A stretch of DNA of 64,000 bases. Origin: Amylostereum areolatum. Taxonomy: Eukaryota > Basidiomycota > Agaricomycetes > Russulales > Stereaceae. The notes beneath the pieces are model-generated. The model was not told where the DNA came from. It saw only the letters and a list, made by a program, of their open reading frames with translations, and did no database searches. Location: NCBI GenBank assembly GCA_012932865.1, contig SAXG01000041.1, forward strand, positions 310,001-374,000. The letters run 5' to 3'. Made by a program: the position numbers and the translations under genes. Positions 12,911 to 25,842 of the stretch are shown here, piece after piece (position 1 is the stretch's first letter; every line of letters starts with the position of its first letter).

Positions 12911-15048
12911 ATGTTCCCCACCAACCTGTCCTTGGAGACGATGGACGAAGTCGTACTGCACGCCGTCGCCCTCGACGCTCTCGAAGGCCCCCCATCTGCT
13001 CTCCGCTCCCTCTGCCTCACAAGTCGCCGCCTTCATTCCACCCTCTCAGTCGACGCCACGCCGTCTCTATACTCCCGCCTCTTTCAATGCAAGTTCGACA
13101 TCAGCGCCGCCGCGCGCCGCCTCTCGCCACAAACTATGGAGCCCGCTCATCTCGCATCAGAGCTGAGAAGCCGCTTCATGGCGTTGAAGGTCATTCGAGC
13201 GGGCGATATGGATCATCCGGACGTTACGGAAGCTCTGCTCGTGGCGCATGTCATGCTCCTCGAGAATGACGGCAAGAACGCGGCGCAGCTGCGCTGGGCG
13301 CGACTCGGGCCCTTCCTCGACGCGTATCTGGCCACGCGCCTGCACTCGACCCCCGTGGAGGCTCGCGGCTGGCCTGCGGAGAGTGAGGCGAACTCGTTGG
13401 TGATCGCATTGCTCGCACAATGGATGACACAGGGTGCGTCGTCACTCTCCCTGTTCCTTCGCTCGGCGTTCATGGCCTGTCTAACTGGCTTCGCACCACA
13501 GACGACCTCATCTCCGAAACCCAAGACCATCGGGCCCGAGTGATGTCGCTCCTTGCGCCATTCTCCTTCGCTGGCTTTCGGGTGCGTCCGTTCAGGCGTC
13601 GACCCAGCCGCCCCGTGTCCGTTCTCTCACGCCGTTGCTGATCTCGATTGTCTACCTCAGTACAACTTCGTTCCCCCGAACCCCGCATCGACCGCCCCCA
13701 TGATCGACTGGCAGGACGTCCGTACCTCGACCAAGGACACGGTTCGACAGCTTCCTCACTTCGGGAGCACTGTCCTCCTCAACCTGCCTTCGATCGCCCG
13801 ATGGGCGTGTCTATCGTATCTTGCCCGCATGCAGATGTACCCGCTTATCCCATACGACGGCCTTCCGCTCACACGTGCCGAACGGGCAGAGTCTCAGACA
13901 ACTGTCGAAGACATGGAGGAGTACAACGAAGCGTGCCGTACTCTATCTCTACTGCCGCAATCCTCAAGCCTTATGGAGACAAGGGAAAGTAGTCGGATGT
14001 ATGACGCAGAGTGGGCGAGAACCTTGAGCGTCGGGTCTGGCGAGCCTTCAGCGGGATTGGCGCCGTCGCCACTGGCCCCATATACCCTTGGTTGTCTCAC
14101 CGGCGACTGGCGAGGAACGCAAGTCGTAAGTGCCCCCGTTTCGTGATTTTGATGGTGGCTAATGCGCCGTGATGTTAGATTCCCAGCGGGGAGCAATACA
14201 CTGCTCTCCAAGCCGAAGACAGTCACTGGACCGCGGATTCTCTCGTCTACCTTGCACGTCAACCGGTGTTTTGCACGCTCCAAGAGCACTACCGACGCAA
14301 GAGTGGACATCAATTCTCGCAACGGGCCGACGACTACGACAGCACCGACCACGTTCCGGTGTTATCTCCGCGAATGCAGTGGACCCAGGAGAAGGTGCGT
14401 TTCATCCTCATCCTGGTGCACGCGCCCCAAGCGGCGTCGACTTCGGACTGAGAAAAGGCCGTTTAGGGCGGCGTCAGCGTATATGATGCCAAGACGTCTC
14501 ACAAGGTATTCTACACTACATTCAATCCACCCGACTCTCATCACAACGCGCCGAAGACACAGACGGGCGCACAGACGAAGTTGGGACCGCCAGTGGACAC
14601 CCTGTCTGATATTTCTGAGATCATTGTTTCCGGAAAGGCAAGTGAGGTTCTCAGAGCTGTGCTTCCTGAATGCTTATCTGTCTCGGACGAAGACCGAGGC
14701 CCGTCATGGGGCTGCGTGGGGCGCGTATACATTCAAAGGAACCGTGAGGCCATCCGACGGTTTGGTGCTGCTTCTGCGCGAACCCGAGGTGAGTGACTTA
14801 TCTTTGCGAGCGCCACCCGGGCTCAGGTGACTGCGCAGGTCGGAGGGAACGCAACGAACAGGGGATGGTTCGTCGGTTATGGTGAGTAAGTCCGCGTATT
14901 TCCCCGGGGTAGAAAGGTTGACGGCTGGTTAGTTACGGCTGAACGCACCTTGGTCGGGAAATGGAACTTGTGCGCGAGCGGAAGCGGTGCACCGCCGTGC
15001 GAGGGCATCTGGAACATGTGCAAGAAACACGCTGCCCCCTCAGGATAA
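12911..15048 (+). CDS. F-box-like protein, tandem copy 1
   Basis: Eight exons: 12911-13433, 13502-13581, 13661-14125, 14179-14394, 14467-14637, 14693-14788, 14839-14881, 14933-15048; 569 aa. The N-terminus (LSLETMDEVVLHAV ... LRSLCLTSRRLHSTLS) resembles an F-box helix bundle, followed by a long Agaricomycete-specific region. F-box proteins usually link substrates to SCF ubiquitin ligases; the substrate is unknown. The 3' exon structure was fixed by alignment with the neighbouring paralog (15611-17458): the shared blocks are AAWGAYTFKGTVRPSDG and WFVGYVTAERTLVGKW. Intron 5 (14638-14692) is a GC-AG intron with the strong donor AAG|GCAAGT; without it the paralogous blocks are out of frame. The two genes face the same way 562 bp apart. 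Confidence 0.82.
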
Positions 15049-15610
15049 TCGGATCTCTTTCTTTATCCTCTCTTTACGCTACACGGTCTTCTTCGATGTT
15101 AATTTACGCGGCTGCTTTCGCGCTTCTTTGGTCCAGCTCTCATCTCCTAGACCCTATATACGCACGTCTTCATTGTAGCATATGATCATCACAGACACTT
15201 TCCTACATTGTTCATTCACAGACCTACTATATTAATAACTCTCATATTCTCGCGTTCTCGCCTAGGCCCCCTTTGTATGTACTTATGTCTCGTTCTCGCA
15301 AACACCGCTCAATATCCCCAAGGCCTTACGAAAGTTTCGTTAAGTTCAGTTCCTAGTAGCGGACTATGTCCACGTTGCTCTCACGACCGACTTTCACAGC
15401 TGTGCCAACTCTAAGATCTGAGCGCTTGATACACCTCTCTCCCTTTCGCCTCCCACTGGTGTGCAGTACTTATCATCGCCACTACCGTAACAGAAGCTGC
15501 AGCTAAAAACCTCCTCGATCATACGGCAGATCGTTTCAACCACTGCCGCCGGCATTGGAAAGCTTATCACCGGACAAACGCGCACGCCCACACCTTGCGG
15601 ATAGACCCAA
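15049..15610. other. Intergenic between F-box paralogs
   Basis: Contains the terminator region of copy 1 and the promoter of copy 2. It is pyrimidine-rich on the plus strand, with no open frame of note. Confidence 0.5.
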
Positions 15611-17458
15611 ATGGCCTCCGTTTTCGACCGCGTTCCCAACGAACTCCTCGAACACATCGCCCACTATGCCGTCACGTCCAACCCTGTCGGTCCCCCCGTC
15701 GATTTAACTTCCATTCTCCTCGTCAACCACCGCTTCGCGTCCTCCTTATCAGACAAGGCCAATCCCCGCCTCTACGCCCTGATTTTCGCGGACAAATTCG
15801 ACCTCCAGGCCTATGTCCGTCGTTTGGGCGTCGAGCGAGCAAGCCCCACTGAGCTCGCCGCTGAGCTCAAGCGCAGGTTCAGCCTGTTGCGGCGGTTCCG
15901 GTCCATGAAACACTGCAACTTTGGGGACACGCGCTACACCGAGGACGACACCCGCAGCATGCACGAGATGCTCTGGCTGGCGTATCTCATGCTGCTCGAA
16001 AGCGACGGCATGAACGAGCTTCAACTCCGCCAGTACGCCCGTCTCGACCTATGGCTCAGGGCCTTCTGGTTCGACGCCGACGGTGCGTCGTGTTCGATGC
16101 TCGCCATCGATGAGAACGACTGGCCGCCGAACAACGACCTTTCCTCCCTCGCGATGTGGTGCTTTTGGTTCATGCTTCGACCTGGTACATGTATACCGCC
16201 GTTTGTGCTGTACTTTTTGCTCATTGATAGCAGAGGATTACTCGGATGATGGCGAGAGCGGAAAAACGACGGGTATCCTTAAACTGCTGGCTCTCGGGGC
16301 TCATCAGGTATGTCGCCAAATAACGTATGTTTTCCTCCCAGCTCACGATATATTTTCTTCTAGTACCCCATCTGCCGTCCTGCATGGGCAGACTACCTCC
16401 CCCAACTCCCCCGCTCACACGCGCTTCCGTCCTATGGTCCCTATCCAGCACTATCCCCTCCCCCTCTCGCCGCCCCTGCCATACTGTCCTACCTCACCCT
16501 TTCCGGCCAAGATCCAACCGCCAGCCTCCTTCACCATAAAGCGCCGCTCGCGCTCTCTTCCGTCTCATCTCGGGAATCCCTCAGTCGCGAGCTGGAAACC
16601 GAATGGCATCGCTGTCTAAGCTTGGCGGCGGCGTCCGGCCCGAGCGAGCACCCGTCCGGGACGTTTTCTCCCGGAAGCATGGAGGGCATTTGGGAGGGTC
16701 TCTTCACCGTCAGTGTCCTTCCTCCTACGTTCCCCCTTCTGTTTTGACGGTTCATTTAGTACACCGATTTCACTGCCTACGCCCAGCTCCTTGGGGGAGC
16801 GCCCCCGCGGACCCTGTCCGTCAGCGTCGTTGCGCGCCATCAGCAAACCTTCCGTCTGCGCGAATACCACCTCCTTGCCCCGGAGGATCCCGTGAACGCG
16901 GGCAAGGACGCCTACCGCCCGCTCTCGGCCGGAGATCCTCTACGCGCGCACCTTCCTATTGATCTCGAGATCCAGGAAGACGGCAGCAGGGGGATGTATG
17001 TCCGCGAGCCGGGACGCAGCACCAGCGCATACTACTCCCGCGCGCGCGAACGTGCGCCGGGAGACACCGAGTACGTCGCTCGTGTGCGAGAAGTGTTGAT
17101 CGCGGGCGAGGTGTGTGTTCCGGTGCCTCTGCTCGTCTGGACGCTCTTCTGACGCTGGGCACGCCAGGGCCATTCGGCTTGGGGACAGTTCAACCTCATC
17201 GGACGGATCCGGCCCAGCGACGGCTTCATCGCGCTCTCCAAGGAATATGTGGGTCGTCCGGCCTCGACTCCCATCTCCTCGTGGCTAACCCTTCGTACGC
17301 ATGTCTCACAGCTCAACGGCGAGCGCGGCAACTGGCTCTACCGTGGATACCTGGTGGGCGACGCGCACGGGAATATGACGGGGCGCTGGCGTGACACGCT
17401 CAGCCCTCCTGAGATGTTGGGGTACGAGGGGTGTTTCTTCATGGGACGAAGACGGTGA
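15611..17458 (+). CDS. F-box-like protein, tandem copy 2
   Basis: Six exons: 15611-16184, 16234-16307, 16364-16708, 16760-17110, 17168-17248, 17312-17458; 523 aa, all phases consistent. The N-terminus (FDRVPNELLEHIAHYAV ... LLVNHRFASSLSD) is a better F-box match than copy 1. The next ~150 residues parallel copy 1 (RLYALIFADKFD; WLAYLMLLESDGMNELQLRQYARL versus LLVAHVMLLENDGKNAAQLRW). The C-terminal GHSAWGQFNLIGRIRPSDGF block aligns with the equivalent in copy 1. Introns are all GT-AG here, and several intron positions are shared, which supports an old tandem duplication. The probable role is an SCF adaptor with an unknown target. Confidence 0.83.
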
Positions 17459-20101
17459 TCGCGATCGCGTGAGGGAGAATGGGGTGGGGGTGGGGGCGAG
17501 GCAGGATGCGGTTCATCCGTCGACCGTGCTATTTTCGCCTGCACGGCCGCCTTACACTCTCTCCACGACGGGGTCTAGAGAGACGGCCCCATTTTGTCAG
17601 TTAGTCTGATGCGCATGTTTTCCCCGGGCTCCGGGCTGTGACACTTACTATGTTTGTGCACTAGCATAGACCCATGCATTGCACTCATTCAAGTAGCAAG
17701 GCTGTGGTGATTGTATTCAAATAAGCAACAAATAAGCATAACTAAGTACTAAGCATGAAGTGTAGAAGATTCAACTCGCAGTCCGATAGTAGGAAAACTG
17801 TAGCCGGGATGCCTAGAGGGGTTTGTGACGGTCCCAAATGCTCTCGCTCGTGTCGGGCTCTCTTGGCAATCTGCCATTTCGATAGCAGAGTGGGTTGTTC
17901 TGTTCCTTGAGGGTTCAGAGCTGGAGTCCTTGGGGGCGTAGGAAGCAAGTCGCTGAGGGCCGAGTAGGCCTGCGAATATGCAATGTCGATGAGGACATAT
18001 CACCTGTGATATGGATAACAAAAGGATCAGTAAAGCCTTTACTATCACATTGATTGATACTGTATGCACGTACCATCTATGAAAGCTCCGTTCGAGGCTT
18101 GCTGGTTGGTTGGGTTCTTGCATTATCGTGTCGCCTGTCGTTGATTCGGACGTGGACGACACAATACAATGCTGTTGCGGACCTTCAGGATCCTGAGGAT
18201 GTCGTTGTGCTCGCACTCAAGACCGGCGGTGGCCAATGGCGTCAGCCGAGGAAAGCTGTAGACAACAATATAGTAAGCAAGGACATTGATCAGTTTGTTA
18301 AGGTCAGTCATACCTGGACGGCCGTGTTCTCGTTCGCTTGCGAGGAGGTTGAATGGGCACTGTTTCTGGGGGCTGCATCTTGGACGGAATCAGTGGACCT
18401 GCGTTCCTGCTCGGTGCACCATCCCAATGGCCAGCCAATGTCACCCCCAACTCGCATAGATTCTTCTGCACAAATAGTACATGTCAGTTCGTCTCGCAAG
18501 AGAGAAAGAAAATGCGCACATGATCCAGATGAATGCACCGAGATGCACTGGATGCAGATGACAGGGTGTGCTGTACTGTGTCGTGTCGGGTCGTGTCGTG
18601 TCGTACATCACTCGAGCTCGGGACCACCACGCCTCATCCGAGCACCGAGGAAATTTCCCGAAAAATCTCTAGATATATAAATAAATCCAATCAGGGGGGG
18701 TGGGAGCGACGCGGTCATCGTGACCGAAGCGACAAAACACGTCCGTGTTGCTGCACAAACATTGCTTTGGAGGAAAATTGATTTGAATTTGTTTTCTGAT
18801 ATACAAAGTAAAAGGTATAAGTAGGGCTGTGCCATGGAGGCTACTTTGACGCTAACGGCGGTGCGTAGAGGTGCCATAGAGAGTGGGAAGGTATGACGGT
18901 GGCCAAGTACGTGGTGGAGGTCAAGACGAAGAGCGACGCGGCGACCCGGCCGACGCGCAAGCCTAGGATGACGCAAGCAGCCACGTGCATTTGTCAACGC
19001 GACCTGTCACGTGTCGCGTTACGATGACGTGGCTGTTGTCCCACAACCAATCAGAAAGCTCACTTGTCTCGCGGTTTGTGTCGTGACGTGACGCAGCGCT
19101 CCACCGCGTCTCTCTTTGTATTAAAGGATATGTTGGATCTGACCAACAAAAGAAACAAAGTTTGAGAGGGCCAGTGTGGCTGGAAGGTTACAGGAAGGGT
19201 TCTTGATCGCCGTCGGTCGGTGGGAAGGTGCGTACTGGGGAGTTCGAGGCGCGGTCTGACGAGGGGCCCTTCGACGTCAGTTTGTCAGTGGTCCTGATCC
19301 CCGTCCGCGACCCCAGTCGTCAAGTGTGGGGGTGGTCAGTAATGCGATTCAGAAATTCTGTCTAACCTGATTTGAATGCCTGTCCGCTCTCCGCTGGCGG
19401 AAGAGGGGCCCTCTTGCGCCTGGCGGTTCCCGAATACCTCACGAAGTTGTGCCTTTTGCGTCCCCGTCCTTTCGTCGGCGAGCGAGTGACCGCGGCCGCG
19501 GCTTCTATAGGTCAATACGCTCGCGCGCGACATCGCACGGAGAAGGTTGGCGTTACTTACTTCCAGCATGATTGTAAACTTATCTGACTTACCACCGCCC
19601 ATCCAAGGCTGTTGAGGTAAGTACTGACGCTGTACTTTTATACGCATATGGCCAATTTAGAGTTCTGCGAGACCCGGAGAAGCCTTTATTATCATTTGCT
19701 GTAACTGCGGAAAAATGTGGTGAAGTATAAGGCCTTAAGGGCTATACACTGATGCGTGAAGTGCATCCGCGATCGCACACGAGCGCATATGCAGGAAGTC
19801 GTTTCAACTTCAAACTGAGCCAAAAGAACAAACCATTGTCACGTGTTAGGGTTAGGGTTACTCGTCGACCGAACGATGAACGCGGCAAGGACAGCTTACC
19901 ACTTTCCTCTCCCGGGCCCCAATACACTTCTCTCCCTTTTGCAACATCGAAAGCTCAACGGGGTTTAATCCGCTCTGGTATATCATTTCGCCTCAGCATG
20001 TGAACCATCTTCCGACGGCTTTGTCCCGCCACATCCAGAATCTATTGAAGTTCAAGTTCAACGCTACTCCATCCCCAGACCGACTGTTCAACTATACATT
20101 C
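17459..20101. other. Intergenic, no recognisable gene
   Basis: 2.6 kb of mixed composition. It includes a short CGTGT-rich microsatellite near 18575-18605, a CCAAT box (ACCAATCAG, near 19047) with a TGACGTGACG motif downstream (near 19084) that look like promoter elements without an obvious gene, and two to three telomere-like TTAGGG units near 19845-19860. No open frame has a recognisable domain. Confidence 0.45.
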
Positions 20102-21076
20102 ATGCGTGTCACTCGAAGGTCCACTCAAGACGCAGCGCAGGGAGGCTCTTCACGCCATGTTGCGCGCGCGCAAGTCCGTCAAGCACTAGCACAAGCACAA
20201 CCGCCACCGGAACTAGCACCGCCACCCAAGCCCCCACGCTGGGACCAGCTTTCAGAGCTTTCAACCCGCGCTGTTCCAAACAGCGGATGGTTCGCCCCAG
20301 ATTTCCAACTCGCTTCCGGTCTTGTCATCATCCAGCCGTCGTCGGGCAAGGTCGTGGTCGTGCACGATACAGCCAGGGACTCGTGGTTCTTGCCCCGTGG
20401 GCGGAAGGACGTGGGGGAGAGTTTGGAGCAGACAGCGCTACGAGAGGGATTTGAAGAGGTGTGTCGAGATATACGTTTTTCGAGCGAAGCAGACGTGCTC
20501 ATCCTGCCTCAATAGTCGGGCTTTCGAGCAGAGTTCCTCCCACTGTACTTCAGTTCAAACGCCGTTGTTAGTCCAGGGAAGGTCGACGACGGACTACGCA
20601 CGGAACCCATCTTCATCTCCATCGTAAGGAGTGGACCGCATCTTAGGCGAAATGGCACTTTCAATACAGGAACGGAGTACCTGGCGTTCTACTACGTCGG
20701 TCAGATACCCGCCGATGCGGTGAGTTTGCCTTCCCTTCTGTCCTTTTCGTCGAGGCTGACGATGCCAATGGTGTAGGTTCGTGAGGAGAACACGGGCATG
20801 GACGATGAACAGACGTATGTCGGGACGCTCCTCGACGTGAAGGACGCTGTGGCCCGCCTTGACGACATGGAATCCCACGTAGTGGCCTTATCACACCACG
20901 TCTGGCAGTACACCGTGGACACTCAGACGAAGGAAAGGGAAGCCGAAGCAAAGAGAAGAGAGGCGGAAGAGGCGCACCGACGGTCTGCTGCAGCCGAGGA
21001 TGGTAGGAGCGCGCAGGGGTCGCGACTTTCCGTGGAAGGTCGTAGCAACCGGTGGTCATTAAATCCTTTTCGATGA
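20102..21076 (+). CDS. Nudix hydrolase (diphosphoinositol-polyphosphate-phosphatase-like)
   Basis: Three exons: 20102-20458, 20516-20719, 20777-21076; 286 aa. The Nudix box is complete only when intron 1 is removed: G-RKDVG-E-SLEQTAL-REGFEE-SGF fits Gx5Ex7REUxEExGU, with the catalytic Glu residues at about 112-117. It is preceded by the beta-strand SGLVIIQP and the SWFLPRGR approach that are typical of DIPP-like Nudix enzymes. Such enzymes cleave nucleoside-diphosphate-linked or diphosphoinositol substrates. The C-terminal ~40 residues are a charged helix (KEREAEAKRREAEEAHRR) and a basic tail. The start chosen is the ATG at 20102; an upstream GTG-initiated extension is unlikely. The substrate cannot be inferred from sequence alone. 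Confidence 0.88.
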
Positions 21077-21445
21077 ACCGCGGATGTGTGCTTTGGTGTG
21101 TGGCTCTCTTGTACGTTGGATTGGAGTGTATGATTATATGTACTACTATTTCGTTTGACACTTTCATTCATGACCACGTTTCCTTTTCGCCCCGGCAGAT
21201 CCCTCGCGTATGGTATTCCCATCACGCCCTGTCATTTACTTGTCACTGGTGCCGTCAGACTCGGAATCTTTTCCCACCAAATGTCAACCCAACTGACTCT
21301 TTTTTCTCCACTGGAAGTGCAGGTGACGTTGGCGCCTGACGCTTGACGGGGCTTCTGACCTTCTGCTTTGTGACCGATATAAATACCTTTCAAAGTCTTT
21401 TATCCGCAGATCCCCCACCGACCACCGACCACCGACCCCTCCATC
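21077..21445. other. Intergenic between Nudix and monooxygenase genes
   Basis: About 370 bp holding the Nudix 3' UTR and the promoter of the monooxygenase. ACCACCGACC is repeated just before the ATG. Confidence 0.5.
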
Positions 21446-23942
21446 ATGACCTCAGAGAAGAATTCGAACCGCAGCATCGTTATTATCGGCGCCGGGTGAG
21501 CCATTTGACCTCTATGTACTTTTGACCCGCTTTGAATGCTCACACGATGCCGTTATAGCATGGGAGGTCTTGGAATGGCCATGGCCCTTAAGAGGGAGTG
21601 GGGCTTCGAGGATTTTGTCGTGCGGCGTTTCGTGTGCGGATGTTCAACGTCGACTTTCGAATCTGACCCCTTCGTCTCCAGATCATCGAACGCGCTTCTG
21701 AGGTTGGCGGAACTTGGAGGGTAGGTCGTCGTGTGCTTGTCTAGAGGCTATCTGCTCACTCTGCCGTCGTTTGCATTGTGTAGGAGAACGTCTACCCTGT
21801 ACGTCTTCGCTCCGGAGCGCCATGTTTGTCTGCCTTACGTCTTGTTAGGGCTGCGCTTCCGACGTCCCAATTCACGGCTACTCCTTCTCAACCGATCTGA
21901 AGCCAGACTGGAACAAATCACATGGCCTCCAGCCCGAGATACAAGACTATCTTCTCGACCTCACGTCCAAGTACGGCCTGCGTTCTCATTGCGTCTTCGA
22001 CACCGCAGTAGTTTCCGCCGACTGGGACGAGAAGGACAAGGTATGGCGTATCGTCAGTACAAACACCAAGACGGGCGCGACGACCACGACGAATGCCAGG
22101 ATCGTTGTCTCGGCGATGGGCATCCTGGCCGAGCCTAACTTGGCGAAGCTGCCTGGGCATGAAACGTTCAAGGGCATAACGTTCCATTCGGCTCAATGGA
22201 GGGAGGACGTCGACTTGCGTAGGAAGAGGGTCGCGATCATTGGGAACGGGTGCTCTGCGTGCGTGTGCTGTTTCCCTCTCATTGATTGGATGGTTCGGCT
22301 CATGGATAACAGGACTCAAATTGCTCCTATCATAACGGAAGATCCCACCACGGACGTGACCAATTTCTGCCGTACGCCCATGTGGTACATCGATGGGGTA
22401 AGTCGATGCTTTTTTGATTCTGTTCAACTCGACGCCGATGCTGATACACATCCGTCTAGGCCCATGTCCCGTACTCGCCCTTTTGGAAGTGGATCTATGC
22501 ACACGTTCCCCTGGCTGCTCTGCTCCACAGGTGGAAGATTCAAGCCTCGGTAACGTCCAACCTTCCGGCCGTCGCCTCTATACTAACCACCGTGACCCTA
22601 GTTCGATATCAACTATATTAGTTTCCGTGGGAGAAATTCGTGGTTGCATAGGAGAATTACAAAGGTGAAGTTCGCTCTTCCGCTTACACGTCGCACCAGA
22701 GGGCATGGCTGAACCTCGTGTCCAGCAACTGGAAGCTTATATCAAAACCCACGCGCCCGAGGAATACCACGATAAGATAATGCCAACGTATAGTAAGCAA
22801 ATCTTCTACCCGGTGGCGCGTGATCCTCTGGCTCATAGTGCACTAGCTCCCGGTTGCAAGCGTTTGATCAGGGACCGCGACTATCTCGCCTGCCTTCACC
22901 GGCCGAACATGCGCCAGAATTGGGATGGCATCCAGAACTTGACCGAAGACGGAATCGTGACCAAGACAGGTGCGTGGACGCCTTCTTTCCCCACGTCCAC
23001 CTCTCACATGACCCCCAGGCGAACATATCCCTTTCGACGTGATCGTGTACGCGACCGGCTTCATTACGGTAAGCGCCTACTGCATACCCCCCTCCTTCCA
23101 AGCACAGGATTGACGGGCCCCTTCATCAGGACAAGTTTCCGGTCCATGTTCGTGGCAGGTCTGGCCTGACGGTGTCAGAGTACTACGACGAGAACGGCGG
23201 TCCCACAGGGTACCTTGGAAGCACCATACCCGGATTCCCGAACTTTTTCACCATCATGGGTTCGTCTGCTTGTGCGTGTTGTTCATACGATGCTGACGTT
23301 TTTGCAGGTCCGAACCTTACCACCGGCCACGCTTCCGTCATCTTCGCTGAAGAAGTGCAGGTACGCTTTCTTCCCGGGCCAGGCGTTGAGCTGCACGCAC
23401 TCACATGAATCTTAGTTCAACTACGCGCTCAAGCTGTTCAAACCTGTGCTCGACGGCGCGCTGACCGCGTTCGAACCAACGACCGCTGCGACGGACAGGT
23501 ACAACGCCTGGCTCCAGCGCCGCCTTTCCAACTCTGTTTGGACGCAATGCCAGTCGTGGTACCGCGTCGGGACGGAGGGCAAGATCTTCAGCACGTTCCC
23601 CGGCGCGATGGCCTTGTTCTGGTGGATCGCGCGCGCGCCCAGGTGGTCGGATTATTCCATCGAGGGGCCGGGAAAGGTGGCCTGGGAGAGGAAGAGGAAG
23701 GCGGCGAAGGCGGCGAAGGTCGTCGGTGTCGTTGGGGCGGCGCTTGTCCTGGGGCTGGTCAGCGTGGAAGGTGTAGCGAAGGAGGATGTGGTTCGAGGTG
23801 GATGGTGGCGGGACGCCGTTGGGACGTTGGTAAGCCATTCTCTTTCTCTCTCGTCTATCGTTCAAACTTGACGTGTTCCCTGAAGGTTGGCCAAGGCCGA
23901 GTGCACTTACTCGACTTAAGTGGTCGTCTGTTCGGTAATTAG
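21446..23942 (+). CDS. FAD/NADPH-dependent monooxygenase, Baeyer-Villiger type
   Basis: Fifteen phase-consistent exons, about 576 aa: 21446-21495, 21559-21619, 21682-21720, 21784-21798, 21849-22258, 22313-22397, 22460-22549, 22602-22664, 22702-22792, 22847-22969, 23019-23068, 23130-23259, 23308-23360, 23416-23829, 23886-23942. The FAD Rossmann motif IVIIGAGMGGLGMA is split by intron 1. It is followed by ERASEVGGTWR and YPGCASDVP, the type I Baeyer-Villiger fingerprint FKGITFHSAQW (FxGxxxHxxxW), a second nucleotide motif VAIIGNGCSA, and YATGF near the C-terminus. Such enzymes insert oxygen next to ketones or oxidise heteroatoms; the substrate is unknown. Exon 4 is a 15-nt micro-exon encoding ENVYP. 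The last intron is less certain: without it the frame stops at 23871. There is no clustered pathway neighbour. Confidence 0.88.
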
Positions 23943-25842
23943 TACCCGACGAGGAACCAAACGCGCCATGGTCGATGATCCATGAATGTCTCTTTTTGTT
24001 TGCTTTTGTAATCGCTGTAGTTGTATCGACTTTATTCGTTTCAATGGGCTCGGTCTACTTAGCGAGTCGTCGACGCGATAGTAGGGGTCGAAACAGGTGG
24101 AAACTCGATGGTCAACGAGACGAAGCCAGCAGAGGATAGGGATTGTAACAGTATCGTTTCCTATTAATAGCTCAGGGGCCGCAACCTGGGCGCGGGCCGG
24201 TTCGGCGTTCACGGCGATCGGCCGGACGCTACGTGGGAAATCCCAACTTCTAAGCATCTCGACATGAGTCGGACTCCACTACAAACTAGGTCAATACGAA
24301 TTATCCAGGTAAGATCTGGTAGAATCATTGTTGCTCTGGGTTGATGGTCTCTTCCAGATATACCTATATGCCCAGAAGGTCGTAGACCGACGAAGTTGAT
24401 GTGTACTTTGCACTCCCAGTCCCAACCGCGTTTATTCTCCCGAGCTCAACTTTGTTCCATAGACGTTCAACGTTCAACTTTTATGCACCACCAATCCATT
24501 TGCATTTTTCAGCAGCGGCCCCACGTACACTGCACGCAATCACTGGATATACCAGCATGGGATCCATAGGTCCCCGTCTTGCCGTGAAGTTCGCGCTTGC
24601 CATGCCCAGTTCAAAGGGGGTACTAACTGGTACATGGTAAAGCTCTCCTTGTGGCAAGCTGTATCCATATCGGCTCTCCAACAGCGACATCTCGCGTCCA
24701 ATCCCATCGTCTTGGTCCTGGAAGTTACGGCAAGCCTCGTTATCGGATTCGTGGGTCCGCAGCGACACTTCATCCGGGCCGCGATCCACGATCGCAGTTG
24801 CAGAAAGCCAGGAGGTCTAAGCCTGTCTAAGCATACCTATGGTTTGCCTCGTTTCTGTTCCAATGTATCTCGTCTTCGGAGCGATGGGAAGATCTGGACA
24901 GAAGGGATCACGTTCGTCCTCTCGCGGTCCCTCCCTAGCAGAAGTTCGATGGCTAGATCGAACCACATGCTGGCAGCTGATACGAGCCAGATTGGAAGCC
25001 GTTATCCCGGGATACCAACGACCTGTCTTCTGCCAGTCGCTTGAAGCAATTTGTCTGCGCCGAACCTTATCGAGTCCTGTGGCAATGCTCGGAGGTAAGC
25101 TTGAGCTGAAACCTTTCATTTCGTTGAATTCAGATAGTACGGAAGGAGGTCGGCTTGGGTGCAACCATCCCTTCCGACCCAAACCTCGTGGCCAGGCGTC
25201 CTGCCTCGTTGTTGCTCACAAGATGCGCCCCCTCCGCCGGGGTAAGACATGTTCTCCTGGACTCTCACCGGCTAATTCTTGTCCGTAAAAATTCTAGATG
25301 TCACCGATACCGCTAGTTGGAGAAGAATGGATTCATCGTCACAGCCTTCCGTCACCCCCCTCAGACTGCCGTAAGTCGTCGTCCCTGTTTTCAAACGTTC
25401 TGGTACGATAGGTCGCGATTACCTCAAGCTTTCCTTCTACAAAACGCGGTCGTATCTTATTCGTAGTTCTTTCGAACGACGTGATCGGTGTCCTTGGAAC
25501 CGCGGCCTTGACAGGCGTCCTCCAGGCGCAGTGGAAATTGGGACCAGGTGAGCGTTTACCAGTTCCGCCCGTGTGCTATACAGCCATGCTTATAGAAGAA
25601 GCTTTCTTGGTGTGTTATCGGATGAAGAGCCGATGCCGTTATGCGGAACCGCCACTCTCGCCTCCTCGTGCCGGGTTTACGAGAACACAAGAGAACATGC
25701 GACTTGTGTGGAGATCAAATACACCTGCTGTCGGATGAAGCTCCTGGCCGGCATGAACTTTATCAGCCCCCGCCGAGGCTTTAAAAGATTGAAGAGCTAG
25801 CGGAAGGACGCCGCACCCCCCTGCACACCATTGACCATCACC
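23943..25842. other. Intergenic, no recognisable gene
   Basis: 1.9 kb with open frames up to ~149 codons in the interval 24634-25290, none with a domain. I cannot exclude a decayed gene there. The last ~100 bp are the promoter and 5' UTR of the agmatinase-family gene. Confidence 0.4.
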
